Part shown: piece by piece, positions 23,940 to 34,896 of the stretch
How positions within the stretch are numbered: the stretch's first letter is position 1
Layout: the number at the start of each line of letters is the position of its first letter
Assembly: GCA_021907015.1 (NCBI GenBank)
Contig: CP091064.1
Span: 2,542,001-2,606,000, forward strand
DNA: 64,000 bases
Origin: Pectobacterium sp. PL152
GTDB taxonomy: Bacteria; Pseudomonadota; Gammaproteobacteria; Enterobacterales; Enterobacteriaceae
Direction of reading: 5' to 3'
Position numbers and translations under genes: made by a program
Notes under the pieces: generated by a model
The model's database searches: none
Seen by the model: the letters and a program-made list of their open reading frames with translations, nothing else
Told to the model about the DNA's origin: nothing

Positions 23940-25835
23940 TTAGTTAATGGCCGCGATAATCGTCAGTTGATCGTTCAGCCGCTGTTTGGTCAACGCGTCG
24001 GTGGCGCTGTCGCGCTGTTGCGTCAGCTCCGCCACGCGTTTCTCCCTCTGCGCGGCATCCGGCAGCAGCAGTGCTTTTACATTGATGGATTGCACATTGC
24101 TGTAGCGACCGTCGTCTGACGTCGGCACGCTGATTTTTCCGCTGTTGAGCAGCGATTCGACGATGTGGCGTTCGCGCTCATAGCCCTGCAATCCAGCCAG
24201 CTTCCAGCGCTGCGGTACCGTACCCTCGTATTGGCCTTTTTTCACCTCGGTTAGATAGCGGATGGTCAGGTTACGAATCGTACCCGCCTCTTCGCCATAT
24301 TCCGCTTTGGTGTCTGACAGTACCGGGAACTGCTTACCTTCCAGCACGCCGCCTTTTTGCGTCAGGTGGCCCATACGGTAGCTATTCATACCCAGACGAA
24401 TCGGCATGTCGTCGGTAACCGGCGTGCCGTTATTCATTTTCAGGTCGGTAATGCGTTGCCCGGCAGGTTTTGTCAGGTCGATGGTGTAGGTCACGCCGTC
24501 GAAGAAATCATTGGTGGAATATTTGGACGCGCGGCGCTGCGGATTGAAACTGTAAGTCACATCGCCGTCCTGTAGCTGGTTGAAATAACCCGCTGACCAT
24601 TCCATGTATTTCTTCAGTTCTTTTCCGGTGAGCTGATAAACCGTGATTTCACCGCCAGCATATTGATAGTTAAAGGCAATATCCTTGGCGGAGATGGTGC
24701 CGACGTTCAGCTTGGGCCGATCGTTATCAATTTGCAGCGCGATCACCTGCGCTTTGGGGGCGTAATGGCGGCTGGCTTCCTGGAACAGGGCGCTGATACC
24801 CGTGTCCTGTACGTGTACCTGAGGAATGCCTTTCACGGCATCTTGCGGCACCAGATCGTGCCCGAGGAGCTGCGCAATCGGACGGTTGGCGTTGGCGCGC
24901 AGGGTATTGTGATAAGGCTCGTAGATATCTTCCATCTTGCGGTCAGAATCCACGTCCTTAATTGAATAGGTATAGCTGTCCTTATTGATTAGCACGTATT
25001 TGCCGTTCTGTTGTTCAAACTGCAAATCGATGCGCGATAGTGCGCGGCCATATTTGTCTGGTTCGGTGACGATCACGCCATTTATCACCTCTTTATCCAC
25101 TTTTACGTGCATATGGCCCGCGACAATAGCGGCTAACTCAGGGTTCGCGCGAGCAATGTCGCCCACGCCGGTGCCCGGCCGCTGGTTCTCGTTATCGATG
25201 CCCATATGGGCAACCAGCACGATGGCGTCGACCTTATCGTGGATTTGCTGGATCACGGTTTTTACTGCCCCGACGGGATCGGTGAAGTTCAGCCCTTTCA
25301 CGCGGTCAGTGCCTTTGGCGAATTCCGCTGTCATCGGCGTATCCATCCCGATGATGCCAATCTTCACGCCCTGTCGTTCGACAATTTTATAGGCGGGTAA
25401 GTAAGGTTTACCGCTCTCCCAAAAAATGTTGCCCGCCAGTGCGGTGCCTTTGAACTGGTCAAGCGAGGTGGAAAGCACGTTCAGGCCGAAATCGAACTCG
25501 TGGTTGCCCAGCACCCAAACGTCATAATTCAGGGCGTTAAAACCGAGGATCATCGGGCTGGTTTTGTCATTTTTGAAGGTTTCGACAAAGTTGCCCTGAA
25601 TCGTATCGCCCGCATCAACCAGAATCACATTCGGCTGCTGTGCGCGAACCTTATGCACCTGCGTGGCGATCTGGCTCAGGCTGCCCGCCATGTTGGCGGT
25701 ATCGGTGGCGTAATCCCAGGGAACAAAGGTACCGTGCAGGTCGGATGTCCCCAGAATCGTAATATTGACGGGTTCTTGAGCGGCCATAGCAGAAGCACTC
25801 AAACAAAGCAGAAGTGACAGAAGTGTTTTTTTCAT
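23940..25835 (-). CDS. Periplasmic 5'-nucleotidase / metallophosphoesterase (UshA/CpdB superfamily)
   Basis: Exported two-domain nucleotidase of 631 residues. A signal peptide (MKKTLLSLLLCLSASAMA) leads to the dimetal phosphoesterase domain with LGTSDLHG, VDAGDTIQG, LGNHEFDFG, and AGHMHV, which together supply the metal ligands and catalytic His/Asp. The C-terminal 5'-nucleotidase domain (about 330-550) has the substrate-binding FFDGVTYTIDLTKP and GMNSYRMGH. A charged helical tail ends the protein. Likely role: scavenging nucleotides or cyclic nucleotides in the periplasm. It differs from both UshA and CpdB in detail, so no symbol is given. Confidence 0.85.
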   Translation of the reverse strand: MKKTLLSLLLCLSASAMAAQEPVNITILGTSDLHGTFVPWDYATDTANMAGSLSQIATQVHKVRAQQPNVILVDAGDTIQGNFVETFKNDKTSPMILGFNALNYDVWVLGNHEFDFGLNVLSTSLDQFKGTALAGNIFWESGKPYLPAYKIVERQGVKIGIIGMDTPMTAEFAKGTDRVKGLNFTDPVGAVKTVIQQIHDKVDAIVLVAHMGIDNENQRPGTGVGDIARANPELAAIVAGHMHVKVDKEVINGVIVTEPDKYGRALSRIDLQFEQQNGKYVLINKDSYTYSIKDVDSDRKMEDIYEPYHNTLRANANRPIAQLLGHDLVPQDAVKGIPQVHVQDTGISALFQEASRHYAPKAQVIALQIDNDRPKLNVGTISAKDIAFNYQYAGGEITVYQLTGKELKKYMEWSAGYFNQLQDGDVTYSFNPQRRASKYSTNDFFDGVTYTIDLTKPAGQRITDLKMNNGTPVTDDMPIRLGMNSYRMGHLTQKGGVLEGKQFPVLSDTKAEYGEEAGTIRNLTIRYLTEVKKGQYEGTVPQRWKLAGLQGYERERHIVESLLNSGKISVPTSDDGRYSNVQSINVKALLLPDAAQREKRVAELTQQRDSATDALTKQRLNDQLTIIAAIN

Positions 25836-25984
25836 TATGTCATCTTAGTGTCATAAAAGGTGATAGCGCGGGATTATGCGATTTGCTTCTCATTTGTGCT
25901 ACAGACTTTGCAAATACAGCATAGGAAATGCGAAGCAGGCTAAGTTTTTAGCCGCTGACGCGTGTAGCGGCACAGCGGCGAGGA

Positions 25985-26730
25985 TCAGGCGGGGAGATAG
26001 AAATCGAAGCGGTGGCTTTTGGTTTCCAGCATGGACTGTGCCGGTACGCCCGCCAGCGGCGGCGCATAGTCTGGTCGTTTGACCACGACACGTTTTTCGC
26101 CAGTGCGCGGGCAGGTTCCAGCAGCGCGTCGGCGTCGTCATCTGCGCCAACCAGCGACTGAAACACGCGCATCTCTTTCTTCACCAGCGCGCTCTTTTGT
26201 TTATGCGGGAACATTGGATCGAGATAAACCACATCCGGCGGCGGCGTGATATCGCGTAGCGCGGTCATGCTCGACGCGTGCAGTAGCGTCAGCCGCGCTT
26301 GTAGCCACGGGCCAATTTCTGCGTCCCGATAGCCACGCTGCAACCCGTCGTCCAACAGTGCCGCAACCACCGGATTGCGCTCCACCATGCGTACCCGACA
26401 GCCTAATGCCGCCAGCACAAAGGCGTCGCGCCCTAGCCCGGCCGTCGCATCTACGACATCCGGCAGGTAATCTTTTTTGATCCCCACCGCTTTAGCGACA
26501 GCCTCGCCGCGTCCGCCGCCAAAGCGACGACGGTGCGCCATGGTTCCGGCAACGAAATCGACGAAGATAGCCCCGAGCTTCGGCTCATCCAGCTTGTGCA
26601 GTTCCAGACGTTCCGAGGTCAGTACCAGCGCCATGACCGCATCGGGATCGGACACCAGCCCCCAGCGCGCTGCCAGAGAAGATAAGGCGCCACTGTCGGC
26701 GCCTTCTTCTGCGATTAAGCAGATGCTCAT
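25985..26730 (-). CDS. rsmJ: 16S rRNA (guanine-1516-N2)-methyltransferase RsmJ (one apparent frameshift)
   Basis: SAM-dependent methyltransferase that makes m2G1516 in 16S rRNA (E. coli YhiQ). Sequence is close to E. coli: [21 protein letters not shown], the SAM-binding [16 protein letters not shown], the catalytic [16 protein letters not shown] and [12 protein letters not shown]. As printed the frame runs to 25948 with a foreign tail. Adding one A to the A5 run near 26100 restores [16 protein letters not shown] and a stop at 25985, giving 248 residues (E. coli 250). The ATG overlaps the prlC stop in an ATGA. Confidence 0.93.
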
Positions 26731-28769
26731 CCTTTGATGCCGTAATGCGCGAGCATGGCGTCCAACTGCGGTTCGCGACCACGGAAGCGTTTGAACAGCT
26801 CCATCGGCTCTTCGGAACCGCCGCGGGTCAGAATGTTATCCAGGAACGACTGGCCGGTTTCACGGTTGAAGATGCCTTCTTCCTCAAAGCGGGAATAGGC
26901 ATCGGCTGCCAGCACGTCGGCCCACAGATAGCTGTAATAGCCTGCGGCATAGCCGCCTGCGAAGATGTGGCTGAACGCGTGCGGGAAGCGGCCCCAGCTT
27001 GGGCTTGGCACCACGGCCACCTGCGCTTTGATTTCGGCCAGCGTTGGCAGAATCTGTGCGCCTTTCGCAGGATCAAACTCGGCATGCAGGCGGAAATCGA
27101 ACAGGCCGAATTCCAGCTGCCGCAGAATGAACAGTGCGGCCTGATAGTTCTTCGCCTCCAGCATTTTATCCAGCAGCTCCTGCGGCAGCGGTTCGCCGGT
27201 TTCGTGGTGGCCGGAGATAAAGGCCAGCGCTTCCGGTTCCCAGCACCAGTTTTCCATGAATTGGCTCGGCAGTTCGACCGCATCCCACGGTACGCCGTTG
27301 ATGCCCGCGACACCGGCGGTATCGATCTGGGTCAGCATGTGGTGCAGGCCGTGGCCGAATTCGTGGAACAGCGTGGTGACTTCGTCGTGGGTAAACAGAG
27401 CGGGTTTGCCGTTGACCGGACGGTTGAAGTTACACACCAGATAGGCGACCGGTTTTTGCAGTTCGCCGTTGCCTTTACGCAGTTTACCCGCGCAGTCATC
27501 CATCCAGGCTCCGCCGCGTTTGTGTTCGCGGGCGTACAAATCGAGGTAGAAACTGCCACGCAGCTCACCGCTTTCATCGAACAGATCGAAGAAGCGGACA
27601 TCCGGGTGCCAGACATCAACGTCTTTACGCTCTTTGGCGGTGATGCCGTAGATACGCTTAACCACTTCGAATAGGCCGTTTACTGCGCGGTTTTCCGGGA
27701 AGTATGGGCGAAGCTGCTCATCGCTGATGGAATACAGGTGCTGCTTTTGCTGCTCGCTGTAGTAGGTGATATCCCAGGCTTGCAAGTCATCCACATCGTA
27801 GTGTTCTTTGGCGAAAGCGCGCAGCTGCGCGAGTTCTTCTTCCGCCTGTGGACGGGCGCGCTTCGCCAGATCGGTCAGGAAATCGAGCACCTGCTGCGGG
27901 TTTTCCGCCATTTTGGTCGCCAGCGACTTGTGCGCATAGCTATCGAAGCCCAGCAGCTGTGCCAGCTCGTGACGCAGCGCCAACTCCTCCGCCATGATCT
28001 CGCTGTTGTCCCATTTACCCGCGTTCGGCCCCTGATCGGAGGCACGGGTACCGAAGGCGCGGTACATCTCTTCACGCAGCGCCTGATTGGTGCAGTAGGT
28101 CATTACCGGCAGGTAGCTCGGGATATCCAGCGTCAGCAGCCAACCATCGTGTTCTTTAGCCTCAGCCTGCGCTTTGGCTGCTGCCAGTGCGCTTTCCGGC
28201 ATGCCATCCAGCTCGGTGACGTCGGTAATCAGTTTGCTCCAGCCCATCGTGGCATCCAGCACGTTGTTGCTGTACTGCGAACCAAGCTCAGACAGACGAG
28301 CGGAAATTTCGCCGTAGCGTTTCTGTTTTTCCGGCGACAGGCCGATACCGGACAGTTCAAAATCGCGCAGCGCGTTATCCACGGATTTCTTCTGCGCTAC
28401 GCTCAGCGTGGTGTAGTGCTCGCCGCCGCGCAGGCTGCGATAGGCCTGATAGAGACCGGCATGTTGGCCGACCCAGGTGCTGTGTTCAGACAGCAGCGGC
28501 AGACATTGCTCATAAGCGCCGCGCAGCTCCGGGCTGTTCTTCACGGCGTTCAAATGGCTGATGGGGGAAAAAATGCGGCTAAGACGATCGTCACTGTCCG
28601 CCAGCGGCTGGCACAGATTATCCCATGTAAACGGCCCCGCTTGCGCCACTACACGTTCTACCGTCTCGCGGCATTCATCCAGTGCGGATTTTACCGCTGG
28701 GACAATATCTTCCGTTTTGATGCTGGAGAACGGGGGCAGGGTAAATGAGGTCAGTAATGGATTCGTCAT
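26727..28769 (-). CDS. prlC: Oligopeptidase A
   Basis: Cytosolic zinc metallopeptidase of family M3 that degrades signal peptides and other oligopeptides. From the ATG at 28769 ([14 protein letters not shown]) it is 680 residues, as in E. coli OpdA/PrlC. The zinc site is [13 protein letters not shown] near residue 470, with the downstream glutamate in the [10 protein letters not shown] segment. Twenty-three further codons upstream are open but not homologous; AGGA lies before the chosen start. It is translationally coupled to rsmJ through a 4-base overlap, as in E. coli. Confidence 0.97.
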   Translation of the reverse strand: MTNPLLTSFTLPPFSSIKTEDIVPAVKSALDECRETVERVVAQAGPFTWDNLCQPLADSDDRLSRIFSPISHLNAVKNSPELRGAYEQCLPLLSEHSTWVGQHAGLYQAYRSLRGGEHYTTLSVAQKKSVDNALRDFELSGIGLSPEKQKRYGEISARLSELGSQYSNNVLDATMGWSKLITDVTELDGMPESALAAAKAQAEAKEHDGWLLTLDIPSYLPVMTYCTNQALREEMYRAFGTRASDQGPNAGKWDNSEIMAEELALRHELAQLLGFDSYAHKSLATKMAENPQQVLDFLTDLAKRARPQAEEELAQLRAFAKEHYDVDDLQAWDITYYSEQQKQHLYSISDEQLRPYFPENRAVNGLFEVVKRIYGITAKERKDVDVWHPDVRFFDLFDESGELRGSFYLDLYAREHKRGGAWMDDCAGKLRKGNGELQKPVAYLVCNFNRPVNGKPALFTHDEVTTLFHEFGHGLHHMLTQIDTAGVAGINGVPWDAVELPSQFMENWCWEPEALAFISGHHETGEPLPQELLDKMLEAKNYQAALFILRQLEFGLFDFRLHAEFDPAKGAQILPTLAEIKAQVAVVPSPSWGRFPHAFSHIFAGGYAAGYYSYLWADVLAADAYSRFEEEGIFNRETGQSFLDNILTRGGSEEPMELFKRFRGREPQLDAMLAHYGIKG

Positions 28770-28975
28770 GGTGCCGTCCTGATAATTGTGGGTGATCTCG
28801 TTGCCGGTAAGTGGAATCTGTTGAATATAGGCCGGCAAGGCGGATATCTACTGCGGATTAATAACTAAGATGAGGTCAAGCGTCGTGAAAATCAATGGTG
28901 GATTACGTGCGCGTCATGAAAGGGGATATCAGTGGTTAATGTGTCGCCCCAGAAGATATCATCAAGCGGTGTGGC

Positions 28976-29305
28976 CTACGCATTAAACGCTAAGATCAAT
29001 ATCGGCGGCTCGCCAATTTCCAACCTGCGCCAGTTAACAAAGGCGGCACATTCAATCAATTCCTGATATTGCTTAGGACTTTTGGCTTTAAAAACCGCCG
29101 CCTGTTCAATGTTAATGCACACCAACTCGCCCTGTTTAATCTGAACCCGGTTGAATTCTTCATCAAGGTTGGTCATGCAATCGATCCAGGCATCCATGTT
29201 GTGACCAAAAAATGCCGGGAAACCAAAAGCATCGGAAAATACCTGATAAAAAGAAGGCCAGTCTGTTATTTGACGGCCGTCTATACTGATATGCGTTATC
29301 GTCAC
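28976..29305 (-). CDS. Barstar-family ribonuclease inhibitor
   Basis: A 109-residue barstar-like protein (PF01337). The hallmark pattern is WPSFYQVFSDAFGFPAFFG followed by NMDAWIDCMTNL, the segment that binds the barnase active site in the family. Start is GTG at 29305 with AGGA eight bases upstream. It lies 23 bases after a co-oriented gene of unknown function (29329-29685) and could form an operon with it. No barnase-like RNase is recognised next to it. Such orphan barstars may act as immunity proteins to polymorphic toxins or as household inhibitors. Confidence 0.8.
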   Translation of the reverse strand: MTITHISIDGRQITDWPSFYQVFSDAFGFPAFFGHNMDAWIDCMTNLDEEFNRVQIKQGELVCINIEQAAVFKAKSPKQYQELIECAAFVNWRRLEIGEPPILILAFNA

Positions 29306-29328
29306 GGTCTGTTCCTATTTATGCTTTG

Positions 29329-29685
29329 TTATGAAAAAGAATGGGAGTTGCTGAGCGTGAAAGCATGGCTCTCCTCTATATAGTGCGGTGAGGGTGTAAG
29401 GTACTCCGGTTTATTCAGCCAGTATTGTTCACCGAACATATCCAACATGGCCCAGTGCCACGCCTCATCATGCAGGATTAAGCCGCGGTTCGGCGTACCC
29501 AGAGGTTGATAACCATAAAGATTGGTGGCTTTTGCGGTGGCGGCGTCAGCGGGGATGGCGGCATACGTGATTAAGCACCAGCGAAACATGTGGCGTTCAT
29601 GCCGCAGTTGCGCAAGATAGTCCTCTTCATCACAGAAAGATGAGTCATCATTCAGCCGTGCCATGCTGCTTTTGATCGTCGCCAC
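29329..29685 (-). CDS. Hypothetical protein upstream of the barstar-like gene
   Basis: An open frame of 118 codons, rich in aromatic residues (RHMFRWCLITYAAIPA, HDEAWHWAMLDMFGEQYW). I do not recognise the family. Start is uncertain: GTG at 29685 or ATG at 29664, neither with a well-placed SD. It lies just upstream of the barstar-like gene in the same direction. Its size is like that of a small RNase toxin, but it lacks barnase motifs. An immunity protein is equally possible. Confidence 0.5.
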   Translation of the reverse strand: MATIKSSMARLNDDSSFCDEEDYLAQLRHERHMFRWCLITYAAIPADAATAKATNLYGYQPLGTPNRGLILHDEAWHWAMLDMFGEQYWLNKPEYLTPSPHYIEESHAFTLSNSHSFS

Positions 29686-29825
29686 CTCAAGAAAAGGCCT
29701 GGAGGCCTACTATCTCTGGTTGAGGTTTGATGATCAACCGCTTGACGTCTGGCACGACGGGGAAGGACGAGTACATGGGTTGCCATTCATCATCACACTC
29801 CCCATTCACGGTGCGTTACGGGAAA

Positions 29826-30119
29826 CTAGCGGGGGAGGCTTGCATCATAGCCCGCATAAAAAAAACGAATTGCATAAGGGTTGCCTTGTTCAGTAAAGAA
29901 TTCTGCGATTCTCTCCCGTTCCAGTCCGTAGCGGCGTGATAACAACCCTGCTTCGAAGGCGGCCTGCTGGCGGTCGCCTTTGGTTTCCGCCAGATTGTGA
30001 GCATAGCCGCAGATATAGCCGCGACGATAATCGTAGCAGTAAGGGTGGATGTCGTTGGTGGATTTTGGGCTGGCGGATCTCAGCCCAGCGAGGACGCCCC
30101 GCTCAAAATGGTTTCCCAT
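29826..30119 (-). CDS. DUF2623 protein, YghW-like
   Basis: A 97-residue protein resembling E. coli YghW: MGNHFERGVLAGLRSA, a CYDYRRGYICGYAHNLAETKGDRQ core, and SRRYGLERERIAEFF followed by IRFFYAGY. GGAG lies before the ATG. No function is known for the family. It is a single gene divergent from hscC. Confidence 0.78.
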   Translation of the reverse strand: MGNHFERGVLAGLRSASPKSTNDIHPYCYDYRRGYICGYAHNLAETKGDRQQAAFEAGLLSRRYGLERERIAEFFTEQGNPYAIRFFYAGYDASLPR

Positions 30120-30329
30120 GATAATGCTCCGTGAATGATCGTTATGTAATAAATAATATAACGCTTATTTATCACTCACCAGATCTGTTGAAAAATATTC
30201 CTGAATTCGTCGGGCGCGGTCTTTTCTTGAACAAGATGTATATACTATTGCCCTGCCTCCTGAACGGGCGAGGGGTCTGCGCCTGATGGGCACTCTGGGA
30301 ATACGGAATAGTTAACAAGGAATAACAGC

Positions 30330-32017
30330 ATGATGCACCCGCAAGACGCTTCTCCGGCGATTGGTATCGATCTGGGCACGACAAATAGCCTGATTAGCGT
30401 TTGGCAACATGGCGAGGCACGCCTGATACCGAATGCGCTAAATGATAACTTCACGCCCTCGGCCGTTAGTCTTGATGACGACGGCAGCATTCTGGTGGGC
30501 AAACCCGCGATTTCCCGTTTAACGACGCATCCACAGGTGTCGGCGTCGCTGTTTAAACGCTACATGGGAAGCAAGAAAACCTTCAGACTTGGGGACAAAA
30601 CGTTCTCTCCTGCCGAACTGTCGGCCATGGTGTTGAAATCACTCAAAGCCGATGCGGAAAGTTATCTCGGGTATCCCATCAAGGATGTGGTGATCTCCGT
30701 ACCAGCCTATTTCAGCGACGAGCAGCGCAAGCAGACGCGTTTTGCGGCTGAACTGGCGGAGCTAAATGCCGTTCGCTTAATCAATGAACCTACCGCCGCC
30801 TCTATGGCTTACGGCTTACACACGCAGGAACTGGGGCGTACGCTGGTCTTTGATCTGGGCGGCGGCACCTTCGACGTCAGCGTGCTGGAATATGCGTTTC
30901 CACTGATCGAGGTACACAGCTCGGCGGGTGACAATTATCTGGGGGCGAAGATTTCACGCAGGCGATAGTGAAAAGCTGTCTGAAAGCGTGGAAGCTTGAG
31001 GATTCGGCGATTCCTGCGACGGATCTGACACGTCTTTACAGCCAGGCCGAAACGCTGAAGTGTCAGCCCGGTTTTCCTGCTCAATCGAATGAGCTGGTAT
31101 GGCACTGGCGCGAGGAAGAATGGCGCCTCGTGCTGGATGATGCAGAAATCGAAGCGGCCTGGCTGCCGTTGATGAACCGTATCCGTGCGCCGATAGAGCA
31201 GGCGCTGCACGATGCTCGCCTGAAGCCTGAGCAGTTAGACCATGTGGTACTGGTCGGCGGGGCATCAAAGATGTCGATTATCCAGAAGCTGGTGGTCAGA
31301 CTATTTGGCAAATTACCTTATCAGCATTTGGATGCGGATACTGTTGTCGCCAAAGGCGCGGCGGTGCAGGCCGCCTGTCGGCTACGTGAGCAGGATATTG
31401 AAGAAGTGATCCTGACGGACGTTTGCCCGTACACCCTCGGGATTAAAACCGCCAACGACAAACAAAGCGGTCTGTTTTCCCCGATACTGGAGCGCAATAC
31501 GGTGGTGCCGACTTCGCGGGTAGAGACGTTTTCCACGGGCTCTGCCGGACAGGACAACATTTGCATCGCGATCTATCAGGGAAAGCCCTTATGTCGATAA
31601 CAATGTGTTTATCGATGAATTCACCATGCCGATAAAAGCGAAATCTTATAAGCAATCTATTGAGGTACGTTTCAGCTATGACATCAATGGGCTGCTGAAG
31701 TGGATGTTAACCTGCCGGACAGCGGCGATAACTTCACGAAAGTGATCGATCGCAGTCCGACGGGGCTGAGTGCCGAGCAACAGCAGAAAAGCCATCAAAA
31801 GCTGCAAGCGCTGAAGATTCACCCCAGAGACAATCTGATGAACCGCAACCTGCTGGCACGGCTGGAAAAAGCCTGGGCGCAGACGCGTTTGGAAGAGCGG
31901 CAGCAGATCGGCTTCTGGCTACGTGATTTCGAACAGGCGCTGGCGGAGCAATATGCCCCTGCCATTGACGAAACGCGGCAGCGTATTGAGCAGTATCTGG
32001 ATGAGGTCTCTCGTTAA
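30330..32017 (+). CDS. hscC: Hsp70-family chaperone HscC (Hsc62), apparent frameshifts
   Basis: DnaK-like ATPase chaperone known to work with the J-protein DjlC in E. coli. Hsp70 signatures: GIDLGTTNSLISVW near residue 11, VFDLGGGTFDVSVLEYA near 190, and VVLVGGASKMSIIQK in the third segment. The frame breaks at 30945 (G5, needs G6), near 31580 (GGG, needs two more or loss of one A) and near 31698 (one G short). Repair gives 563 residues against 556 in E. coli, including the C-terminal VRFSYDINGLLEVDV. It ends at the edge of an ERIC repeat. The gene for its J-partner lies downstream in convergent orientation. Confidence 0.9.
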
Positions 32018-32145
32018 ATATACCCGTCATCTTTCAAGCTGCAGGTGTGTTGGCTTCCTTACTCACCCCAGTCACTTACTTGAGTAAGCTCCTGGGGATT
32101 CCTGCGGTTGCCGCCTTCCTGCAACTCGAAATCTATTGGGTATAT
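32018..32145. repeat. ERIC element, copy 2
   Basis: Palindromic 128-base element starting right after the hscC stop codon: ATACCCGTCA at one end, the ERIC core CTCACCCCAGTCACTTACTT and GAGTAAGCTCCTGGGGATTC, and ATTGGGTAT at the other. It is inverted relative to the copy at 10775-10902 and separates convergent hscC and djlC-like genes, where it could act as a hairpin terminator. Confidence 0.88.
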
Positions 32146-32183
32146 GCATGCGTGTCATTGCTACGCCGCCCAAATTATTTTCG

Positions 32184-34896
32184 TCAGGCCGATGTGGTGC
32201 CGGTGTCGGTTTTCTTGCCAGCCGGCGGCGGCCCGAATTGGTTCCAGCGGTTAATACTTGGCGCCAACAGAGGGAGCAGCAGAAATAGCGGGATGAGTAC
32301 GCTAAAGACACTCATCACCCACGGCGTACTGGAGCCGATATCGTTATAGCGTCGACGTGCAGCAATCAGCAGATTGAGCACGATGAGCACCATCAGCAGT
32401 CCTTCAATATATGCCGGCGGCGACCCGATCCAGTCACTCGCGCGATAGAGAAAATAACCTCCCAACCCGCCTTGCATCAGGAAACCAAGACGGCCAATGC
32501 GGGCGTTTGTGCGCCAGAACTGCCACCAGTAGCTCTTTTTAGCCGGTGCGGCTTTGAACAGGCGTTCGCGCCGATCGGCGCATTGCAGCAGGATTTTTGC
32601 GACCAGTCGCAGCGTGACGTCTTCGTGCGGGTAGGACACATGCTCGGCTAAAAAACCCTGATCGCTGTTATCGAACAGGAACGCGTCATCCTTTGCACAG
32701 CTCTGAATCAGCTTGCCGATGAGGGTGACCCGCTTGTCATCGGAGAGCTGTTTTAGCTGCTTCTCCAACTCGTCCGACCCTTCGGTAAAGGCGGTGCGTA
32801 TCGCTTCTTCCTGTTCCGTTTCTACGGGGAGCGCGGCCAGTCGCTCAAGGTGTTGTTCGGCCTGCTCTTCCTCTCCCACAAGGGCATAGAACGCGTGGAA
32901 AAAGATCTGGTAAATGATCGGTGACGCTGCCAACTCCGACTGCCAGTGTTCATCGGTAAGATAAAAATGGCTCGCCGCAGACTCGTTGTAAATCTCGCCG
33001 TTGCTGAGATATTCCTCAATAGAGACAGGGAAGTTCATCCAGCAGTGATAGTGCAGCGGCTCGGTGAGATCCAACTGCTTTTTCAGCGGAGTAACCGCAT
33101 CGCCATTGCGGCATTCCGCCTTGCGGAAGCGTCGAGAGTGAATGCGCAGGGTGGGTTAAGGCCAGTTCAGGCAGCACCGATTGGCGCGGCAAGTCCAGAC
33201 AAGATGTTGGATCGGTCATCATTAATGCGATCAGAATCGCCTGTCTCAGTTCTTCTCTGGCGCTGAGATCCTGCGGCTTCTCCACCCCTTGCGGGACCAG
33301 AGACGCATCGCACTCGTAGCGAGCGGACAGTTCGACCAGGCAGTCATTGATCGGGTCGATTTCCTCTGTGTGTATGCCGCTGCTATACAGTTTGTTTAGC
33401 TGATTCAGCGACAGCGGACGCCATTGTCGCAGCCAGGTTTGCGCTTGCAGCCAGGCGAATGATTTCTGATTGGTGAATGCGTCTGGCAGCTCCGCTTCTG
33501 ACGACGAATACAGCCACTCTGTGAAAGCGTGAATCGCGCCAGAGGTGTCCAGCCAGGATAAGCGCTGCGACGCCTGAAACTGTAAGCCCTGTAAGATCAA
33601 CGCATACAGCGGTTCATCGGGCAATGGCTGTGCCAGAATGTCCTGCAACAGGCGCTCATTACCCACGGTTAACATGCTGGCGTGCCAATACAGGCGATCC
33701 TGAATGGCCTCCCCGCTGTGCAGCAGCAGGTGTCGGTAGATATCCCGCAGCTCCTGCTTGCCCAGCTTCCAGCGGGCGTAGCTTTCCGCCATCGGCGACA
33801 GTGGCAGTTTCAGCGCCTCTCCCCAGCGTATCAGCATCTGGGTGTTGTGCTGTGAAATGAAGAAGCGCTGGCGCGGATCGTCCAGTGCTAACCCCGTCAG
33901 ATCCGGCGCTGGCGTGTAGTTGAACGACTGAATCAATAAGGGAAGGGCATCTGGCTGGTGCTGTTTACACCAGTCGATCAGCCATTGCTCTGCCTGTGCA
34001 TGGTGAGTGTGCTGATAAAGTGTCAGCCACAGCGTGAAGGCGCGTTCGTCTTCTCCGGTCAGGGCACAGAGGCTGGCACTGAGCGCAAGCCATTCCGCGT
34101 CGTTCGGTGTGGTATCCAACTGTTGCAGACAGTAATCGCGCAGTATGGCGTTAGGGACACTGGCATGGCTGTGCCAGCGCGCCAGTTTTTGCATCAGCGC
34201 AGGGCTGTCAGGCCAATAAATCGCGGTCGGATTGCGCAGCAGCGTGCCCAGCATAAATGCCGGACGGTTCCAGTACGTTCCGTTAGCTTGCTGGAAATAG
34301 AAGATGGTTTCCAACTGCGCGGGCAGGCTCAGGTGTGAGAGCAGGGAGAAATCGAACAGATCCTCATAGTCGAGTGAGTCGAGGAAGTGACGGACATCTT
34401 CCACTCCGTCGCCGGACAGCTCACCCTGCCGCTGCTGCCAGCGCAGGCGTTCGGCCAGCGTGCGAACACAGCGGATGGAGATGCAAGATTCGCGCATCAG
34501 GCGCTGAAGCAACGGCCAGCGAATGCGATCGATCACATCGAAAGCGTGTTGGTTCAGGAGCTGAATATAACGTTCCCAGTACAGCGGAACGAAACGTTCG
34601 GCTGGGTTGCTCAACAACAGCTCAAACGCGTTAACCAGCGCTTCTGCCTGGGGATCGGCGTGCTCGGTTGCCGGGGACGTGTCATGCGATTCTGCGGTGG
34701 TCTGTTCTTCATCGCCCGACGGCATGGGGTTTTTCGCCAGCTTACAGGCGGTGTCGTACGCGTCGCGCAGCTGTTTAAAGCCCTCGGGGTCGGTTTCCGG
34801 GTGAAACTGCGGTACTTTCTGACGATAAGCCTGACGGATAACATCCAGATCCTGAGTCGGCTCAATGCCTAATCGCTCCCAGCATTGTGTGTCCAT
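32184..34896 (-). CDS. djlC: DjlC-like J-domain protein with C-terminal membrane domain (apparent frameshift)
   Basis: J-domain co-chaperone expected to partner HscC. The N-terminus (TQCWERLGIEPTQDLDVIRQAY) and J-domain with FHPETDPEGF match E. coli DjlC/DjlB; the HPD tripeptide is HPE, as I recall for the E. coli proteins. A long alpha-helical central region follows. The frame shifts near 33150-33160; joining the two parts (two short runs, A and C) yields about 904 residues with HSRRFRKAECRNGDA across the joint. The C-terminal part has three membrane spans and the motif LLIAARRRYNDIGSS, like DUF805 proteins. This is nearly twice the length of E. coli DjlC (483). Its ATG overlaps the ybeU-like stop by one base. 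Confidence 0.75.

Noticed and set aside
26745-28748. Long open frames antisense to prlC
   Set aside because: Shadows of the certain prlC gene; no SD or homology.
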